Assembly (NCBI RefSeq): GCF_900585905.1
Contig: NZ_UTVH01000034.1
Location: forward strand, 186,001 to 250,000
Direction of reading: 5' to 3'
DNA length: 64,000 nt
Source of the DNA: Pseudomonas viridiflava
GTDB lineage: Bacteria > Pseudomonadota > Gammaproteobacteria > Pseudomonadales > Pseudomonadaceae
This document shows positions 17,477-26,977 of the stretch, piece after piece. Numbering within the stretch: the first letter of the stretch is position 1; each line of letters opens with the position of its first letter. The position numbers were made by a program, and so were the translations under genes. Under the pieces are notes generated by a model. The model was not told where the DNA came from and did no database searches. It was given only the letters and a program-made list of their open reading frames with translations.

Positions 17477-19078
17477 TCAGCGCAGGCCAACACCCAGGGC
17501 TTGTGCACTGTGCTTGAGCTTGACGTCGCTGCCGGTGACCAGATTCTTGCCGGCATACCATTTGTGCCCCAGCAGATTCTGTGCAACCACGGAAGTGGAC
17601 CAGTACCGGGAGTTGCCCATGGGCCAGCGATTTCCAAAGGCCGCGTGCACCTGATCCAGCTCGGCTTTGCTGGGGAGCCTGACGCCCTTGCTGCGTGCGG
17701 CGGCGGTTATCTGCGTATGGTTGCCGCTTCCGAGTCCCAGGCAATGGATGACACCGGTGACCGTCAGCGGGTAACTTTTTGTTCTGCCGTTGGCATCGAT
17801 AACAGTAATTGCGGCAAGCCCGTTGCCGCGCACCGAGGCCAGACCGGTGTCATCGACGAAAGCGATATTCTCGTCGCTGGAGCTGTAGCGATAGGGCGGC
17901 TGACCGCCGCTTGCCACGCGCTGCACTGCGCTGTTGGCAGGCAAAACTGGCAATACGCTGGATTGGGGGATGATGTAGGCCTTGCCATTGAGTATCACTG
18001 GCGACGTATCAAACACCAGCTCTGTTGAGCCTGGCAGTATCTGCAGGGTGAGGGTCGCCGAGCGCTGTTCACCGCCGTTGCTGCGATGGATGCTGTAGAA
18101 AATCTCGACGGTTTCCCCGGCATTGACCTCCACCAGCGCAGAGGGGAACGCCAGGGCGATTTCCTGGCCTGCTTCCCCGGCATTGATTCGTTTCTCCTTG
18201 CTATCTCCGCCCTTGGGCCCTAGCCACTCGACTACTACGCGGTCGCCGACCGCCAATCGCGCACCGGCGCCCACCAGTACCGTGGCGCCCTGGGCTGCAT
18301 CCGGGTCGAGGGTAGCGCCGTCTGCTTCTTTGACCACGGGTAATGGCAGATCAGGCACCGGCTGCAGTTGCAGCAGTACGCCGATCGATTGGGCATCCAT
18401 CGAAAGATTCCCCGCCAGGTCAGTCACTGTGTAATAAACCGCCGCTTCCACGTCGCCGATGGCGAGCAGAAACGCTTGCGAGAAATTCACCATCACCCGC
18501 TTCAAGCCCATGTCATTTCTGCCCACCACCACCGTGGGGCCGGTAACGCCGCCCCAGTAAGTGCGGATTACATCGCCTTCTTGCATGTCCCTGTACCCGG
18601 CAATCGTCCCCGGCAACACGTTGCCCAAGACCTGCAGTTCATCTGTAGTCAACCCGTTCTCAACGCTTGCGGGGAAAAGCATGGGCGCAAGCAACGGGTC
18701 GCCGGGGGCGGTGCGGTCGATTGTGATGGGGGCCGGTAGCGAGTCCGTCTGCACGCCGTTTTCCAGATTCACCAGACGATAAGCCAATTGATGCTGCCCG
18801 GCGTTCAGGACATCCACCGCAATATCCAGGGTCAGGAGTTCGCCGGGTTTGTCATCAGCTTGAATCAATTTAACCAGGCCGATGGGCTGCTGATCCCACA
18901 AGAGCTGGTAGCTGGTGTTAGGCACGACGATCGCCCATACAGGAAACGTTACAGCAATAGGGGCGTTCAGGGCACTTACCGGCAGTAGCCCCTCGCTGTT
19001 GAGACTTACTGCTACAGTAGGCGGTAAAAGAGTCGTATCAGGTACATCAGGTATGTTTATGGCAATAGAGTTGTTCAT
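17477..19078 (-). CDS. Ig-like modular protein with adhesin-type C-terminal domain
   Basis: A 533-residue beta-rich protein. Layout: N-terminal module with GLLPVSALNAP (about 29-120); a module around 143-240 with the QEGDVIRTYWGGV and YTVTDLAGN signatures; a GDRVVVEWLG module (about 245-350); a BIG_2-like Ig domain (about 355-442; SSSDENIAFVDDTGLASVRG); and a C-terminal segment (about 455-520: RLPSKAELDQVHAAFG, then RYWSTSV) resembling the lectin-like cap of intimin/invasin adhesins. There is no Sec signal or membrane segment. The ATG at 19078 is preferred; an in-frame GTG at 19123 has no better ribosome site. It is a paralogue of the next gene upstream. Function unknown; surface binding is inferred only from the domains. 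Confidence 0.65.
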   Translation of the reverse strand: MNNSIAINIPDVPDTTLLPPTVAVSLNSEGLLPVSALNAPIAVTFPVWAIVVPNTSYQLLWDQQPIGLVKLIQADDKPGELLTLDIAVDVLNAGQHQLAYRLVNLENGVQTDSLPAPITIDRTAPGDPLLAPMLFPASVENGLTTDELQVLGNVLPGTIAGYRDMQEGDVIRTYWGGVTGPTVVVGRNDMGLKRVMVNFSQAFLLAIGDVEAAVYYTVTDLAGNLSMDAQSIGVLLQLQPVPDLPLPVVKEADGATLDPDAAQGATVLVGAGARLAVGDRVVVEWLGPKGGDSKEKRINAGEAGQEIALAFPSALVEVNAGETVEIFYSIHRSNGGEQRSATLTLQILPGSTELVFDTSPVILNGKAYIIPQSSVLPVLPANSAVQRVASGGQPPYRYSSSDENIAFVDDTGLASVRGNGLAAITVIDANGRTKSYPLTVTGVIHCLGLGSGNHTQITAAARSKGVRLPSKAELDQVHAAFGNRWPMGNSRYWSTSVVAQNLLGHKWYAGKNLVTGSDVKLKHSAQALGVGLR

Positions 19079-19149
19079 AGCTAAACTCGAAATTAGTGGC
19101 TGTAAAATGCCTTCCGCACACACTGAGCGGGAGGCAGTAATGATCGTAA

Positions 19150-21006
19150 TTACCAGTGGCAGCCGCTGGCAGGCCTGCTCATATTGATACGGACTCGCGT
19201 TGTTCTGGAAGTTGCCGGACTTTGATTGCTCTCGGGGGCCGGAATGACTTTGAAGTGAGCTTCACCCCAGCCGCGGCAAATCATCTTGAGGTGGGTGGCG
19301 GGCACGATGAATGTATATCCGGTAACAATGTCGTTCGCGTCGAGCTCCCGCTCGCCAGAAAAGTTTGCAGCCTCAACCGGATTGTTTTCGTTGTCGAAAG
19401 CGATGAAGGTTAGTTGCACGATCTGATTTCGTTGAATGTTGAGGTACGGCGCGATTTTAACGGGTGCGCCGTCCGGGTTTTCGATTGGGCCGACTACGCC
19501 ATTGTCATTAGTGATAAACGTCGGTCCGTCCAGTCCGCTCGTGCCACCCGGTGTTTCAGATATGGACCTGACAACCACGTTTTGGGACAACGCGTTTGCC
19601 GGGTTAGGATTGCCAAAACGGGTAACAGAATAACGCACTGATATGGTCGCGCCTGTACCCTGTTTTTTCATCATCGAGTTGGGGATCGTAATGGTCAGGT
19701 CCCGTTGTGCGCTGACATCGCTATCCTTGATCTGATACCACTGTGGTATGAACTCCTGACCCCAATACAGGTTCAAGTCGTCACTGACTTGCAAATCATC
19801 TTTCCATGCAATGATTGCCCGACCATTGAGTTCGTAATCATCCTCGTCGATGAAGTTATCATCGGCGTTGGGGTTGGTGATGCTGGTGCCCTGGATGATA
19901 GCTGCATCTAGTTGTTCAGCAACCGGCAAGGTCAGAAATACCTCTATAGCGTTAGCCATTGAACGGCCTACGGGTTGTCCATCACGCTGCACGCTGTAGG
20001 TGATATTGGGCCTGCCTTCCGGGAGCACGGCGATAGTTTCGTAAGGCACCGTGATCGACAGTACAACAGCTTTATCTTCATTGCCTGCAGGCAGCACAAG
20101 TGGCAGTGACGAATTATCCTCGCCCCAGTGCAAAGTAATCAAATCCAGCGCTGCCGCGTCCGGGTAGTGCGGGATATCAACGTTGACACCCGCTTTCGCC
20201 TCGGCATAGTCGATCAGGCTGCCCAGGGCCGGATCGATTACGGGGGCCGGGAAATTGCTGGGCACATCCTTGAGCATCAACTGAACAATGGCGCCCAGTG
20301 ACTGGGCAGATTCGTTCCCTGCACGATCAGTCACCGTGTAGCTGACGATGCCATTGAAGTCCCCCAGGCTTTCCAGAAACGCTCTGCTGTAAATAACATG
20401 CACTCGCTTGAGTCCCATATCGTCCTTGGTGACGACAGCCCCCGGACCTTCGACAGTTCCCCAGAACGTGCGCACCACATCCTGCTTCCTCATACCGGTA
20501 TAACTGCCAACCTCGATTTCCAGATGGTCGCCCAGTTGGGTCAGTTCAGCGGACGTGAGGCCGCCTTCTACCTCCGGTGGCAACTTGATCGGACCCAGTT
20601 GCGGTCGGCCCGGCGGTGTAAGGTCGACTTCGATACGCACCAATAATGAAAAATCGACAGTGCCATTTTCGCTATTCAGAGTGTGATAACCCAAGGCGTG
20701 AACGCCCTCTACCAGAAGCTCTGCAGGAATGACCAAAAAGAGGTCGTCGCCTGGTCGCTCACTGCCGATGGTTTTTGATTCGCCAGCCAGTTTGTCATTC
20801 CACATAAGCTGATACCGGTCACCGGGGTTAGCGACGTCCCACACTTTCAGCTCAACCTTGATGGGCTGGACCAAAGCACTGACCGGTAACAAGCCTTCGT
20901 CGTCCGCGTCGTGAAACGCGGCGGGCACAAACGGCGCCTCCAGATCTCTGGGATCCTGGAAGGTACGAGCATAATTAGTTGTAGGATATTTCGCTTTAGT
21001 ATTCAT
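19150..21006 (-). CDS. Ig-like modular protein, large paralogue
   Basis: A 618-residue protein that follows the same plan as its downstream neighbour: DDEGLLPVSALVQP (about 36-48), then a module with GMRKQDVVRTFWG and SYTVTDRAGNES (about 148-245), then repeated modules each with a hydrophobic strand ending in WG (LITLHWG near 280, DLNLYWG near 425) and a YSV-x-R strand. There is no Sec signal, anchor or C-terminal adhesin cap; it ends in a basic tail. The start has GAGAG upstream. It lies 71 bp before the second paralogue, so the two probably form one transcript. Cellular location and function are unknown. Confidence 0.65.
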   Translation of the reverse strand: MNTKAKYPTTNYARTFQDPRDLEAPFVPAAFHDADDEGLLPVSALVQPIKVELKVWDVANPGDRYQLMWNDKLAGESKTIGSERPGDDLFLVIPAELLVEGVHALGYHTLNSENGTVDFSLLVRIEVDLTPPGRPQLGPIKLPPEVEGGLTSAELTQLGDHLEIEVGSYTGMRKQDVVRTFWGTVEGPGAVVTKDDMGLKRVHVIYSRAFLESLGDFNGIVSYTVTDRAGNESAQSLGAIVQLMLKDVPSNFPAPVIDPALGSLIDYAEAKAGVNVDIPHYPDAAALDLITLHWGEDNSSLPLVLPAGNEDKAVVLSITVPYETIAVLPEGRPNITYSVQRDGQPVGRSMANAIEVFLTLPVAEQLDAAIIQGTSITNPNADDNFIDEDDYELNGRAIIAWKDDLQVSDDLNLYWGQEFIPQWYQIKDSDVSAQRDLTITIPNSMMKKQGTGATISVRYSVTRFGNPNPANALSQNVVVRSISETPGGTSGLDGPTFITNDNGVVGPIENPDGAPVKIAPYLNIQRNQIVQLTFIAFDNENNPVEAANFSGERELDANDIVTGYTFIVPATHLKMICRGWGEAHFKVIPAPESNQSPATSRTTRVRINMSRPASGCHW

Positions 21007-21382
21007 TTTTTGCTCTCTCGAAAATATTGGATGATCGCTATTCGCCCCGTCATAAAAGGCGGCGGCAACAATGTAAATAGTCAAAGTCTTGATAAATCAG
21101 CTGTCGCTGTAAGACTCCGCCTCTTTGTGCGTCTCCATTTTTAAGTAATCGGGTTTTCAGGTTTGTGTCAATAGCGCGGAGAGTAAAAAGATATTTTTTC
21201 GGTGATCGATGTTTCATCTGTTCGGAAATATTCAGAAATGCGGTCCTACACAGTCTTGTAGTCCGTAGTACCTTTCCTGCAAGTATTAGAGAGGGGTCTG
21301 ACAATCCTTAAAATAACCACTTGCACGCTTGTTTTTGCTCGGCACTTAAAGTGGGGCTCATTTTTTAGTTGGGTTGTATGTG
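21007..21382. promoter_or_regulatory. AT-rich divergent promoter region with CTACA-N6-TGTAG dyad
   Basis: This 376-bp gap separates the Ig-like gene pair (minus) from the autotransporter (plus) and is distinctly more AT-rich than its surroundings. A perfect dyad, CTACA CAGTCT TGTAG, lies at 21246-21261, about 120 bp before the autotransporter start and 240 bp before the Ig-like start. It may be an operator shared by both units. I see no gene in it and no convincing -35/-10 pair. Confidence 0.45.
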
Positions 21383-23689
21383 ATGTTGAGAGAGACAAGT
21401 AAGTTGACGGGCTGCACGCTGACGATGCTGGCGGCTTTTATAAGTGGTTACACGGATAATAGTTCGGCTGAGCCGGCATTTCACGTGCAAGGTATTCAAG
21501 GCAATGACGCAGTTGTCGCTGGTATGCCCGGGCCTAGTGAGGTGGATGAGAATGTCGTCATCGTCGATAAGGGGACTTATAATGTTGATGCCTCAGCGGC
21601 GCCTGTAGAATATCAGGTGTGGAATCAGGCGGTGCTTAATGTAAACAGTGGTGCGGTAACGCATTCAATTACAGCCAACGAGAATGGTAGGGTTAACATT
21701 GACAGAGCGACGGTTGACGGCGGTGTGCAGCTGAACTGGGCGCATGCAACTGTTATTTCCAGCGTCATCAATGATCGATCCGGATTCGGGTTTTCCGCGG
21801 CGGCAGCCAAAAAGGATGGTGTTTTCCAAGGCGGCTCTCGAGCCGAGATCAGGGGCAGCAGCGTATCGGGCGTGCAGATCGGCGTCGCTGTGGGAGCATC
21901 GAGCTTTGTCTCGATCGCGGCCTCGCAAGTTTGGGGGCACGCAAATTCCGACTCATCCGCACCGCAGGAAGGGCTAGGTATTAAGGTTGCTAACGGTTCA
22001 GTGTCGGTCAGCGAACGCAGCTATGTGGAAGGAGCGACTCGAGGCATAAGCATCATCGATTCAAAGAGGGGCGGGTACAACGGGCCCGACAGCGATAACC
22101 GCGTAATAGTGGACAACTCAGTGATCAGAGGCGTCGAGGGGGAAGCAATCAAGGTCCTCACCGACGAAGGGGACCCTACCGACATCCTTATTCGCAACGG
22201 CTCCGAGCTGCTCGCCGGTAACGGCACTTTGCTGGACGTAGAGGGCATATCAACCACCCGTTTTACAGTCGACAACAGCGCGCTGGTTGGCAACCTGGTT
22301 GCGGATCAAACCAGCAACTTGCAGGTAGTCCTGCAAAACAACGCCCGGCTGACTGGCAATATCGTCAACAGCAACAGCCTGGCGCTCAAGTCGGGGGCAG
22401 GATGGATCCTGGCGGCTGACAATCAGCTCAATACTCTGGACATGCGCGGCGGGCATATCAGCTTCGGTGAAGGGTCGTTCAAGACGCTGACCGCGCAAAC
22501 CCTCGCCGGGCACGGCACTTTTGCCATGCGTATCGACCTGAATAAAGGCGAAGGCGATCTCCTCAAGGTAGAAGGGCAGGCGACCGGCGACCATCGTCTC
22601 AACGTTAGAAATACCGGGGCGGAGGTGATCAACGCAGACACCCAGCCGTTGCTGGTGGTGGACACTGGCGGCGGCGATGCGCGGTTCAGCATGGTGGGCG
22701 GCCGTGCGGATCTCGGGGTTTACTCCTATAGCCTGGAGCAGATGGGCGATGACTGGTTCATCGTCGGGTCGGGCAAAACCATCAGCCCGTCCACGCAAAG
22801 CGTGCTGGCGTTGTTCAATGCTGCCCCAGGTATCTGGAACAGCGAGTTGAGCACACTGCGCAGCCGCATGGGCGAGGTGCGGGGCAAGGATCAGGCCGAT
22901 GGCTGGATGCGCGCCTATGGCAGCCGTTTCAACGCCAGCACGGGTGACGGCGTCGATTATCGCAACACCCAGAGTGGCCTCTCCTTTGGCGCAGACGCAC
23001 CGCTGCCGGTCAGCATCGGGCAACTGAACCTGGGCGTCATGGCGGGTTACAGCAAGAACAATCTGGATCTCGATCAGGGCACCAGCGGCAAGATTGGCAG
23101 TTACTATCTGGGTGGATACGCAACCTGGCTGCTGGAGGACGGCTATTACCTGGATGGCGTGGTCAAGCTCAACCGTTTTCACAACGAGTCCAGGGTTGCC
23201 ATGAGCGACGGCGCGAACGCCAAAGGGTCCTACAGCAGCAGTGGCGTCGGCGGCTCGCTTGAGTTCGGTCGGCATATCAGGTTCGGTGAAGACTACTTTG
23301 TCGAACCCTATGCGCAGCTCACCAGCGTCTGGGTCCGGGGCGACAGGTATGCGCTGGACAACGGCATGCAGGCCAGCAACAAACGCACGCAGTCTGTGGT
23401 GGGCAAACTTGGAACCTCAGTGGGGCGCAGCATCAGGCTTCAGGATGGCGGCGTGCTGCAACCGTATGTGCGTGTTGCGGCGGCGCAGGAGTTCTCCCGC
23501 AACAATCAGGTCAGGGTCAACACCTCGCGGTTTGACAATGATGTGTCCGGTTCCAGAGCCGAACTGGGGGCAGGTGTGTCGGTCACGCTGTCCGAACGTT
23601 TGCAGTTGCATGCGGACTTCGACTACATGAAAGGCAGCCGTGTAGAGCAGCCATGGGGGACGAATGTCGGCTTGAAACTGGCGTTCTAA
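21383..23689 (+). CDS. Classical (type Va) autotransporter, pertactin-like
   Basis: A 768-residue outer-membrane autotransporter: short signal region (about 1-31), a right-handed beta-helix-like passenger of about 450 residues (repeated short strands such as NRVIVDNSVIRG and STTRFTVDNSALVG), a linker (PSTQSVLALFNAAP) and a C-terminal 12-strand barrel (about 490-768) ending in Phe, as BamA substrates do. The passenger looks like pertactin-type adhesins, with no catalytic motif seen. The ATG at 21383 is assumed; a GTG one codon upstream and a TTG at 21374 are alternatives, all with weak ribosome sites. It is divergent from the Ig-like genes. Confidence 0.85.
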   Translation: MLRETSKLTGCTLTMLAAFISGYTDNSSAEPAFHVQGIQGNDAVVAGMPGPSEVDENVVIVDKGTYNVDASAAPVEYQVWNQAVLNVNSGAVTHSITANENGRVNIDRATVDGGVQLNWAHATVISSVINDRSGFGFSAAAAKKDGVFQGGSRAEIRGSSVSGVQIGVAVGASSFVSIAASQVWGHANSDSSAPQEGLGIKVANGSVSVSERSYVEGATRGISIIDSKRGGYNGPDSDNRVIVDNSVIRGVEGEAIKVLTDEGDPTDILIRNGSELLAGNGTLLDVEGISTTRFTVDNSALVGNLVADQTSNLQVVLQNNARLTGNIVNSNSLALKSGAGWILAADNQLNTLDMRGGHISFGEGSFKTLTAQTLAGHGTFAMRIDLNKGEGDLLKVEGQATGDHRLNVRNTGAEVINADTQPLLVVDTGGGDARFSMVGGRADLGVYSYSLEQMGDDWFIVGSGKTISPSTQSVLALFNAAPGIWNSELSTLRSRMGEVRGKDQADGWMRAYGSRFNASTGDGVDYRNTQSGLSFGADAPLPVSIGQLNLGVMAGYSKNNLDLDQGTSGKIGSYYLGGYATWLLEDGYYLDGVVKLNRFHNESRVAMSDGANAKGSYSSSGVGGSLEFGRHIRFGEDYFVEPYAQLTSVWVRGDRYALDNGMQASNKRTQSVVGKLGTSVGRSIRLQDGGVLQPYVRVAAAQEFSRNNQVRVNTSRFDNDVSGSRAELGAGVSVTLSERLQLHADFDYMKGSRVEQPWGTNVGLKLAF

Positions 23690-23808
23690 ACTCCGCAAGG
23701 AGCGAGCGTCGGCGAAGCAGCAGAGGGTCTGTATGCTCTCCAGCGCAGCCGGTGCTGCTGGTCGTACGCAAAACCCGGTGAGCATTCATCGGGTGTTTGC
23801 TTGTCAGG

Positions 23809-24381
23809 TCACCCGTTGGCGCCACGCTGCGGCGCAATCCGGGTGAAGGTTACCTCCGGGATCGACGGAGCAGGCTCGGGCTTGACAACCACTCGCGCAG
23901 TCTCGGAGGTGCCGATCCGAAAGGGGCCGCGATGCACTTCGTAATAGACATCCACCGGGCCGTACTGCTGGTGATTGATCAGCGGATACGCCAGGCACAG
24001 AACCCGCACCGTGCTGTCCCTGGTGATGGTCCGCAGGTGAATCGTGGTCGAGGATCTGTTGCGGCCCCAGTAGAAAACCAATATGTCGCCAAAGCGCATA
24101 TGCGCCGAACCGGGAATGTTGACCGTAATGCCCAGCTGCGCCTGCTCGTGACTGATCACGTAAGGTTTGACGTAAGGCAGCCTTGGCGCTTTCAGGTGGC
24201 GCGAAATGTTCAATTCTGGATGTTGAATAACAGAAGGATTATCCACTGGTGTCACGGGTAAAGCCTCGTTTGAAAGTCCGGTGTTTCGCTCTTGCCTTGC
24301 AGCGGATTGATCGCTCCCGGTGGCGGGGCGGCCAATAGAGTTGGAGGGCTTTTGTTGGTCGTCGGTGAACGTGCCGTTCAT
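23809..24381 (-). CDS. Small WG-module protein (single-module relative of the Ig-like genes)
   Basis: A 190-residue protein without a signal peptide. After a polar, Ser/Pro-rich first 60 residues, one module (about 68-170) contains MRFGDILVFYWG and VDVYYEVHRG, matching the WG-strand and YSV-x-R-type strands of the two larger proteins nearby. The start at 24381 has a good AGGAAG site, which suggests it is a real gene. It may be a free-standing module or the shortened remnant of a longer member. Function unknown. Confidence 0.6.
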   Translation of the reverse strand: MNGTFTDDQQKPSNSIGRPATGSDQSAARQERNTGLSNEALPVTPVDNPSVIQHPELNISRHLKAPRLPYVKPYVISHEQAQLGITVNIPGSAHMRFGDILVFYWGRNRSSTTIHLRTITRDSTVRVLCLAYPLINHQQYGPVDVYYEVHRGPFRIGTSETARVVVKPEPAPSIPEVTFTRIAPQRGANG

Positions 24382-24663
24382 CTATTCTTCCTGGATAACA
24401 GAGGGATATATCGGTCTTCTTGAGCACGCTGAAGTGCCGCTCCATGGCGTGACTGGCGCGTATTTAAGAGGGTTGACTGAATAAGGTCAAGTCAGACGAT
24501 TCCGAAATATGGGTAATGCATGCACAACTTTTTGTGCGTGTCAGAATGCATTAAGTGGAAGCCGTTATATCGCGATTTTTCGTACATATAAGTTATAAAT
24601 GTCCCGCACTCAAGTGAGTGCGGGGCATTAAGGTTTTAGGTTGTTTTGAATGTCTTCTTTAAA

Positions 24664-24971
24664 TCAGCGTTGCAGTGTCAGCTCCACGGCTTGCGCCAGA
24701 ATGGACTGATTACCTGCCCGGTCGGTGACCTGGTAGGTGATCGTGATCCTGTCGCTGTCCAGCCCCTCCATGAAAGCGCGCGGGAATGAGAGCTCGATGG
24801 GCCTGGTGGTCAGGTTGTCCTCGCGTACTCGGTAGTTGGGCCTGGAGCACAGGGTCTGAATCACACATCGAGGGTATCAGCCAAGTCTGTTACTTGCAGC
24901 AATCCATCAACGGGATCAGCTGCAGGCACGATCGGAGCGATGAACAAATTTTCCTGAGTAGAGCGTTTCAT
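24664..24971 (-). pseudogene. Decayed copy of the Ig-like modular protein
   Basis: A short reading frame starts at 24971 behind GAGGAAT and reads 36 residues (MKRSTQENLFIAP..., VDGLLQVTDLAD) before a stop at 24861-24863. This N-terminus parallels the DEGLLPVSALVQP start of the intact paralogues. Immediately downstream in another frame (24664-24864) comes the end of a module: ELSFPRAFMEGLDSDRITI followed by TYQVTDRAGNQS, then a stop. The module aligns with YSRAFLESLGDFNG and YTVTDRAGNES of the 618-residue protein. The simplest reading is an internal deletion joining the two ends out of frame. A functional 36-residue peptide is less likely. Confidence 0.65.
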
Positions 24972-25308
24972 TTTTTATTCCTCGAGCTGCGCGCCATCTG
25001 ACGTGCAGCACTATTTAATGGGCAGAAGTCTCCAGTGGAGTGGGTGATGTGTCACGTCCTGTCTGGTTTAAGTGACTTCCACTCTCGAACTAATAGAAGC
25101 CCGCTCACCCTGTCAACGCTCTGTACGTTCAATAAGCTTGGCGTGTGCGATATATAGTTAGTTTCAGACTTTGCCTACGCACAACTTCCCCAACTTTGTA
25201 GGCGCTTCTTAAAGCCGTTCGGCCTGTCTACCACGTGCGCGCAAAACACAGGCGATAAAAAACCCTGCCAGGGCAAACCCGGGCAGGGTTGCAGAGTGCA
25301 AACATGGC
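24972..25308. terminator. Gap with the aer intrinsic terminator (25257-25290, minus strand)
   Basis: The stretch is gene-free. On the minus strand, AACCCTGCC-N12-GGCAGGGTT is followed by a T-run, a good intrinsic terminator 19 bp after the aer stop. The rest (24972-25255) is AT-rich sequence upstream of the decayed Ig-like copy, without a recognisable promoter. Confidence 0.75.
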
Positions 25309-26874
25309 TCAGCGATTAAAGCGCTCTACCAAGGAGTACTGTGCATTGGCCGTACCCGTGAGTTCTTCGCTCAGGGCGGCCGAGCGTTGGGCTTCTTCCG
25401 AGGTCTGGTCGGCGAGGTGGGCGATGGTGGCAATATTGCGGCTGATCTCTTCGGCGACCGAGCTCTGCTCCTCGGTGGCGGCAGCGATCTGCGTGGTCAT
25501 GTCAGTGATATTGGCCACGGCTTCGCTGATGCCCACCAGCGCCTGGTCTGCTTCCAGCACCCTGGCGACGCCTTCTTCTGCCTGGCGGTGGCCGGCGTTC
25601 ATGGTCTGCACAGCGGCGTTTGCAGTGCCTTGCAGCTTGGCAATCAGGCCATGGATCTGCCCGGTGGATTCGGTGGTGCGCTGGGCCAGTTGTCGCACCT
25701 CATCGGCAACCACGGCAAAACCACGGCCCATTTCCCCGGCGCGTGCGGCTTCGATGGCGGCGTTGAGGGCCAGCAGGTTGGTCTGGTCGGCAATGCCTTT
25801 GATCACGTCGACGACGCCGCCAATTTCGTTGCTGTCCTGAGCCAGTTGGGTCACCGTCAGGCCGGTCTCGCCTACAGCGCGGGAGAGCCGCTGGATCGCG
25901 TCACGGGTCTCCCCGGCGATGTCACGACCTCGACGCGTCAACTGGTTAGCCTGCTGGGTGGCGTCGGCGGTGCGCTGGACGTGGCTGGCGACTTCCTGAG
26001 TGGTGGCCGCCATCTGATTGATCGCGGTGGCCACCTGCTCGGTTTCCACCCGCTGACGCTCCAGACCGGCGGAACTGGCGTGAGCAAGGCTGTCTGCCTG
26101 CTGCGCCTGGCCGTTGAGCTGTTCGGCGGTGTCCTGCAAACGCGTGAGGCAGGTTTTCATCCGCGCTTCCTGACTCAGGATCGACATTTCCAGACGCGCC
26201 TGCGGGCCTCGGCTGTCGGTATACATCTGCGCGATCAACGGGTCGGAGGTGGTTTGCCCGGCCAGACGCAGCAGGCGCTTGATGCCGCGCTGCTGCCAGG
26301 TCAGCCCCAGCAGGCCGAGGGGCACTGAAAGTCCGGCCGCGAGGGCGAAGCCCCAGGGGGAATCGAGCCAGGCGCCGATGAGAAAACCCAGTTGGCTGAC
26401 CAGAATGAATGGCAGCCAGTCCTGCAATACGGGCAGCCACTTGTCCCGCCCTGGTACGGCAGATTTACCCTTGTTGAGGCGCTGGTAAAGTGCCTCGGCA
26501 CGCTGAACCTGCTCGGCGCTCGGCTTGACCCGTACCGACTCGTACCCGACCACACGCTGGTTGTCGAAAATCGGCGTCACATAAGCATTGACCCAGTAAT
26601 GGTCGCCATTCTTGCTGCGGTTCTTGACGATGCCCATCCACGGCAAACCCTGCTTAAGGGTGGTCCACATGTGTTCGAACACGGCAGAGGGCACATCAGG
26701 GTGGCGAACGGTGTTGTGCGGCGCCTTGAGCAGCTCCTCTCGGGAGAATCCGCTGATTTCGACGAAGGCGTCATTGCAGTACGTGATCACGCCGTGGGCA
26801 TCTGTGGTGGAGATCAATCGCTGTTGTGCAGGGAATGTCCGTTCGCGTTGAGTAATGGGCTGGTTGTTACGCAT
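25309..26874 (-). CDS. aer: Aerotaxis receptor Aer (PAS-MCP)
   Basis: A 521-residue chemoreceptor: N-terminal PAS domain (about 10-115; [28 protein letters not shown] is the FAD-PAS fold), a hydrophobic anchor around 165-205, then a cytoplasmic signalling domain with the conserved hairpin tip [37 protein letters not shown]. There is no periplasmic ligand domain, as expected for Aer, which senses redox or oxygen through FAD. In P. aeruginosa aer lies beside acnA; here about 7.4 kb intervene. Anr control of aer is known in pseudomonads, but I see no clear FNR box upstream. Confidence 0.9.
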   Translation of the reverse strand: MRNNQPITQRERTFPAQQRLISTTDAHGVITYCNDAFVEISGFSREELLKAPHNTVRHPDVPSAVFEHMWTTLKQGLPWMGIVKNRSKNGDHYWVNAYVTPIFDNQRVVGYESVRVKPSAEQVQRAEALYQRLNKGKSAVPGRDKWLPVLQDWLPFILVSQLGFLIGAWLDSPWGFALAAGLSVPLGLLGLTWQQRGIKRLLRLAGQTTSDPLIAQMYTDSRGPQARLEMSILSQEARMKTCLTRLQDTAEQLNGQAQQADSLAHASSAGLERQRVETEQVATAINQMAATTQEVASHVQRTADATQQANQLTRRGRDIAGETRDAIQRLSRAVGETGLTVTQLAQDSNEIGGVVDVIKGIADQTNLLALNAAIEAARAGEMGRGFAVVADEVRQLAQRTTESTGQIHGLIAKLQGTANAAVQTMNAGHRQAEEGVARVLEADQALVGISEAVANITDMTTQIAAATEEQSSVAEEISRNIATIAHLADQTSEEAQRSAALSEELTGTANAQYSLVERFNR

Positions 26875-26977
26875 GTGCTGTCCGATCCGCTGGGCTTGGT
26901 GACGTTATCGACAAAGACCACAAAAAATTTAGCGGTATTTGACGCTCGATCTCACCCTGGTTAAGCCGGCCAGCGGT

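Noticed and set aside
26875..26977. Anr (FNR) box controlling aer
   Set aside because: Candidate TTGAC/ATC half-sites do not have the N4 spacing or symmetry of TTGAT-N4-ATCAA.
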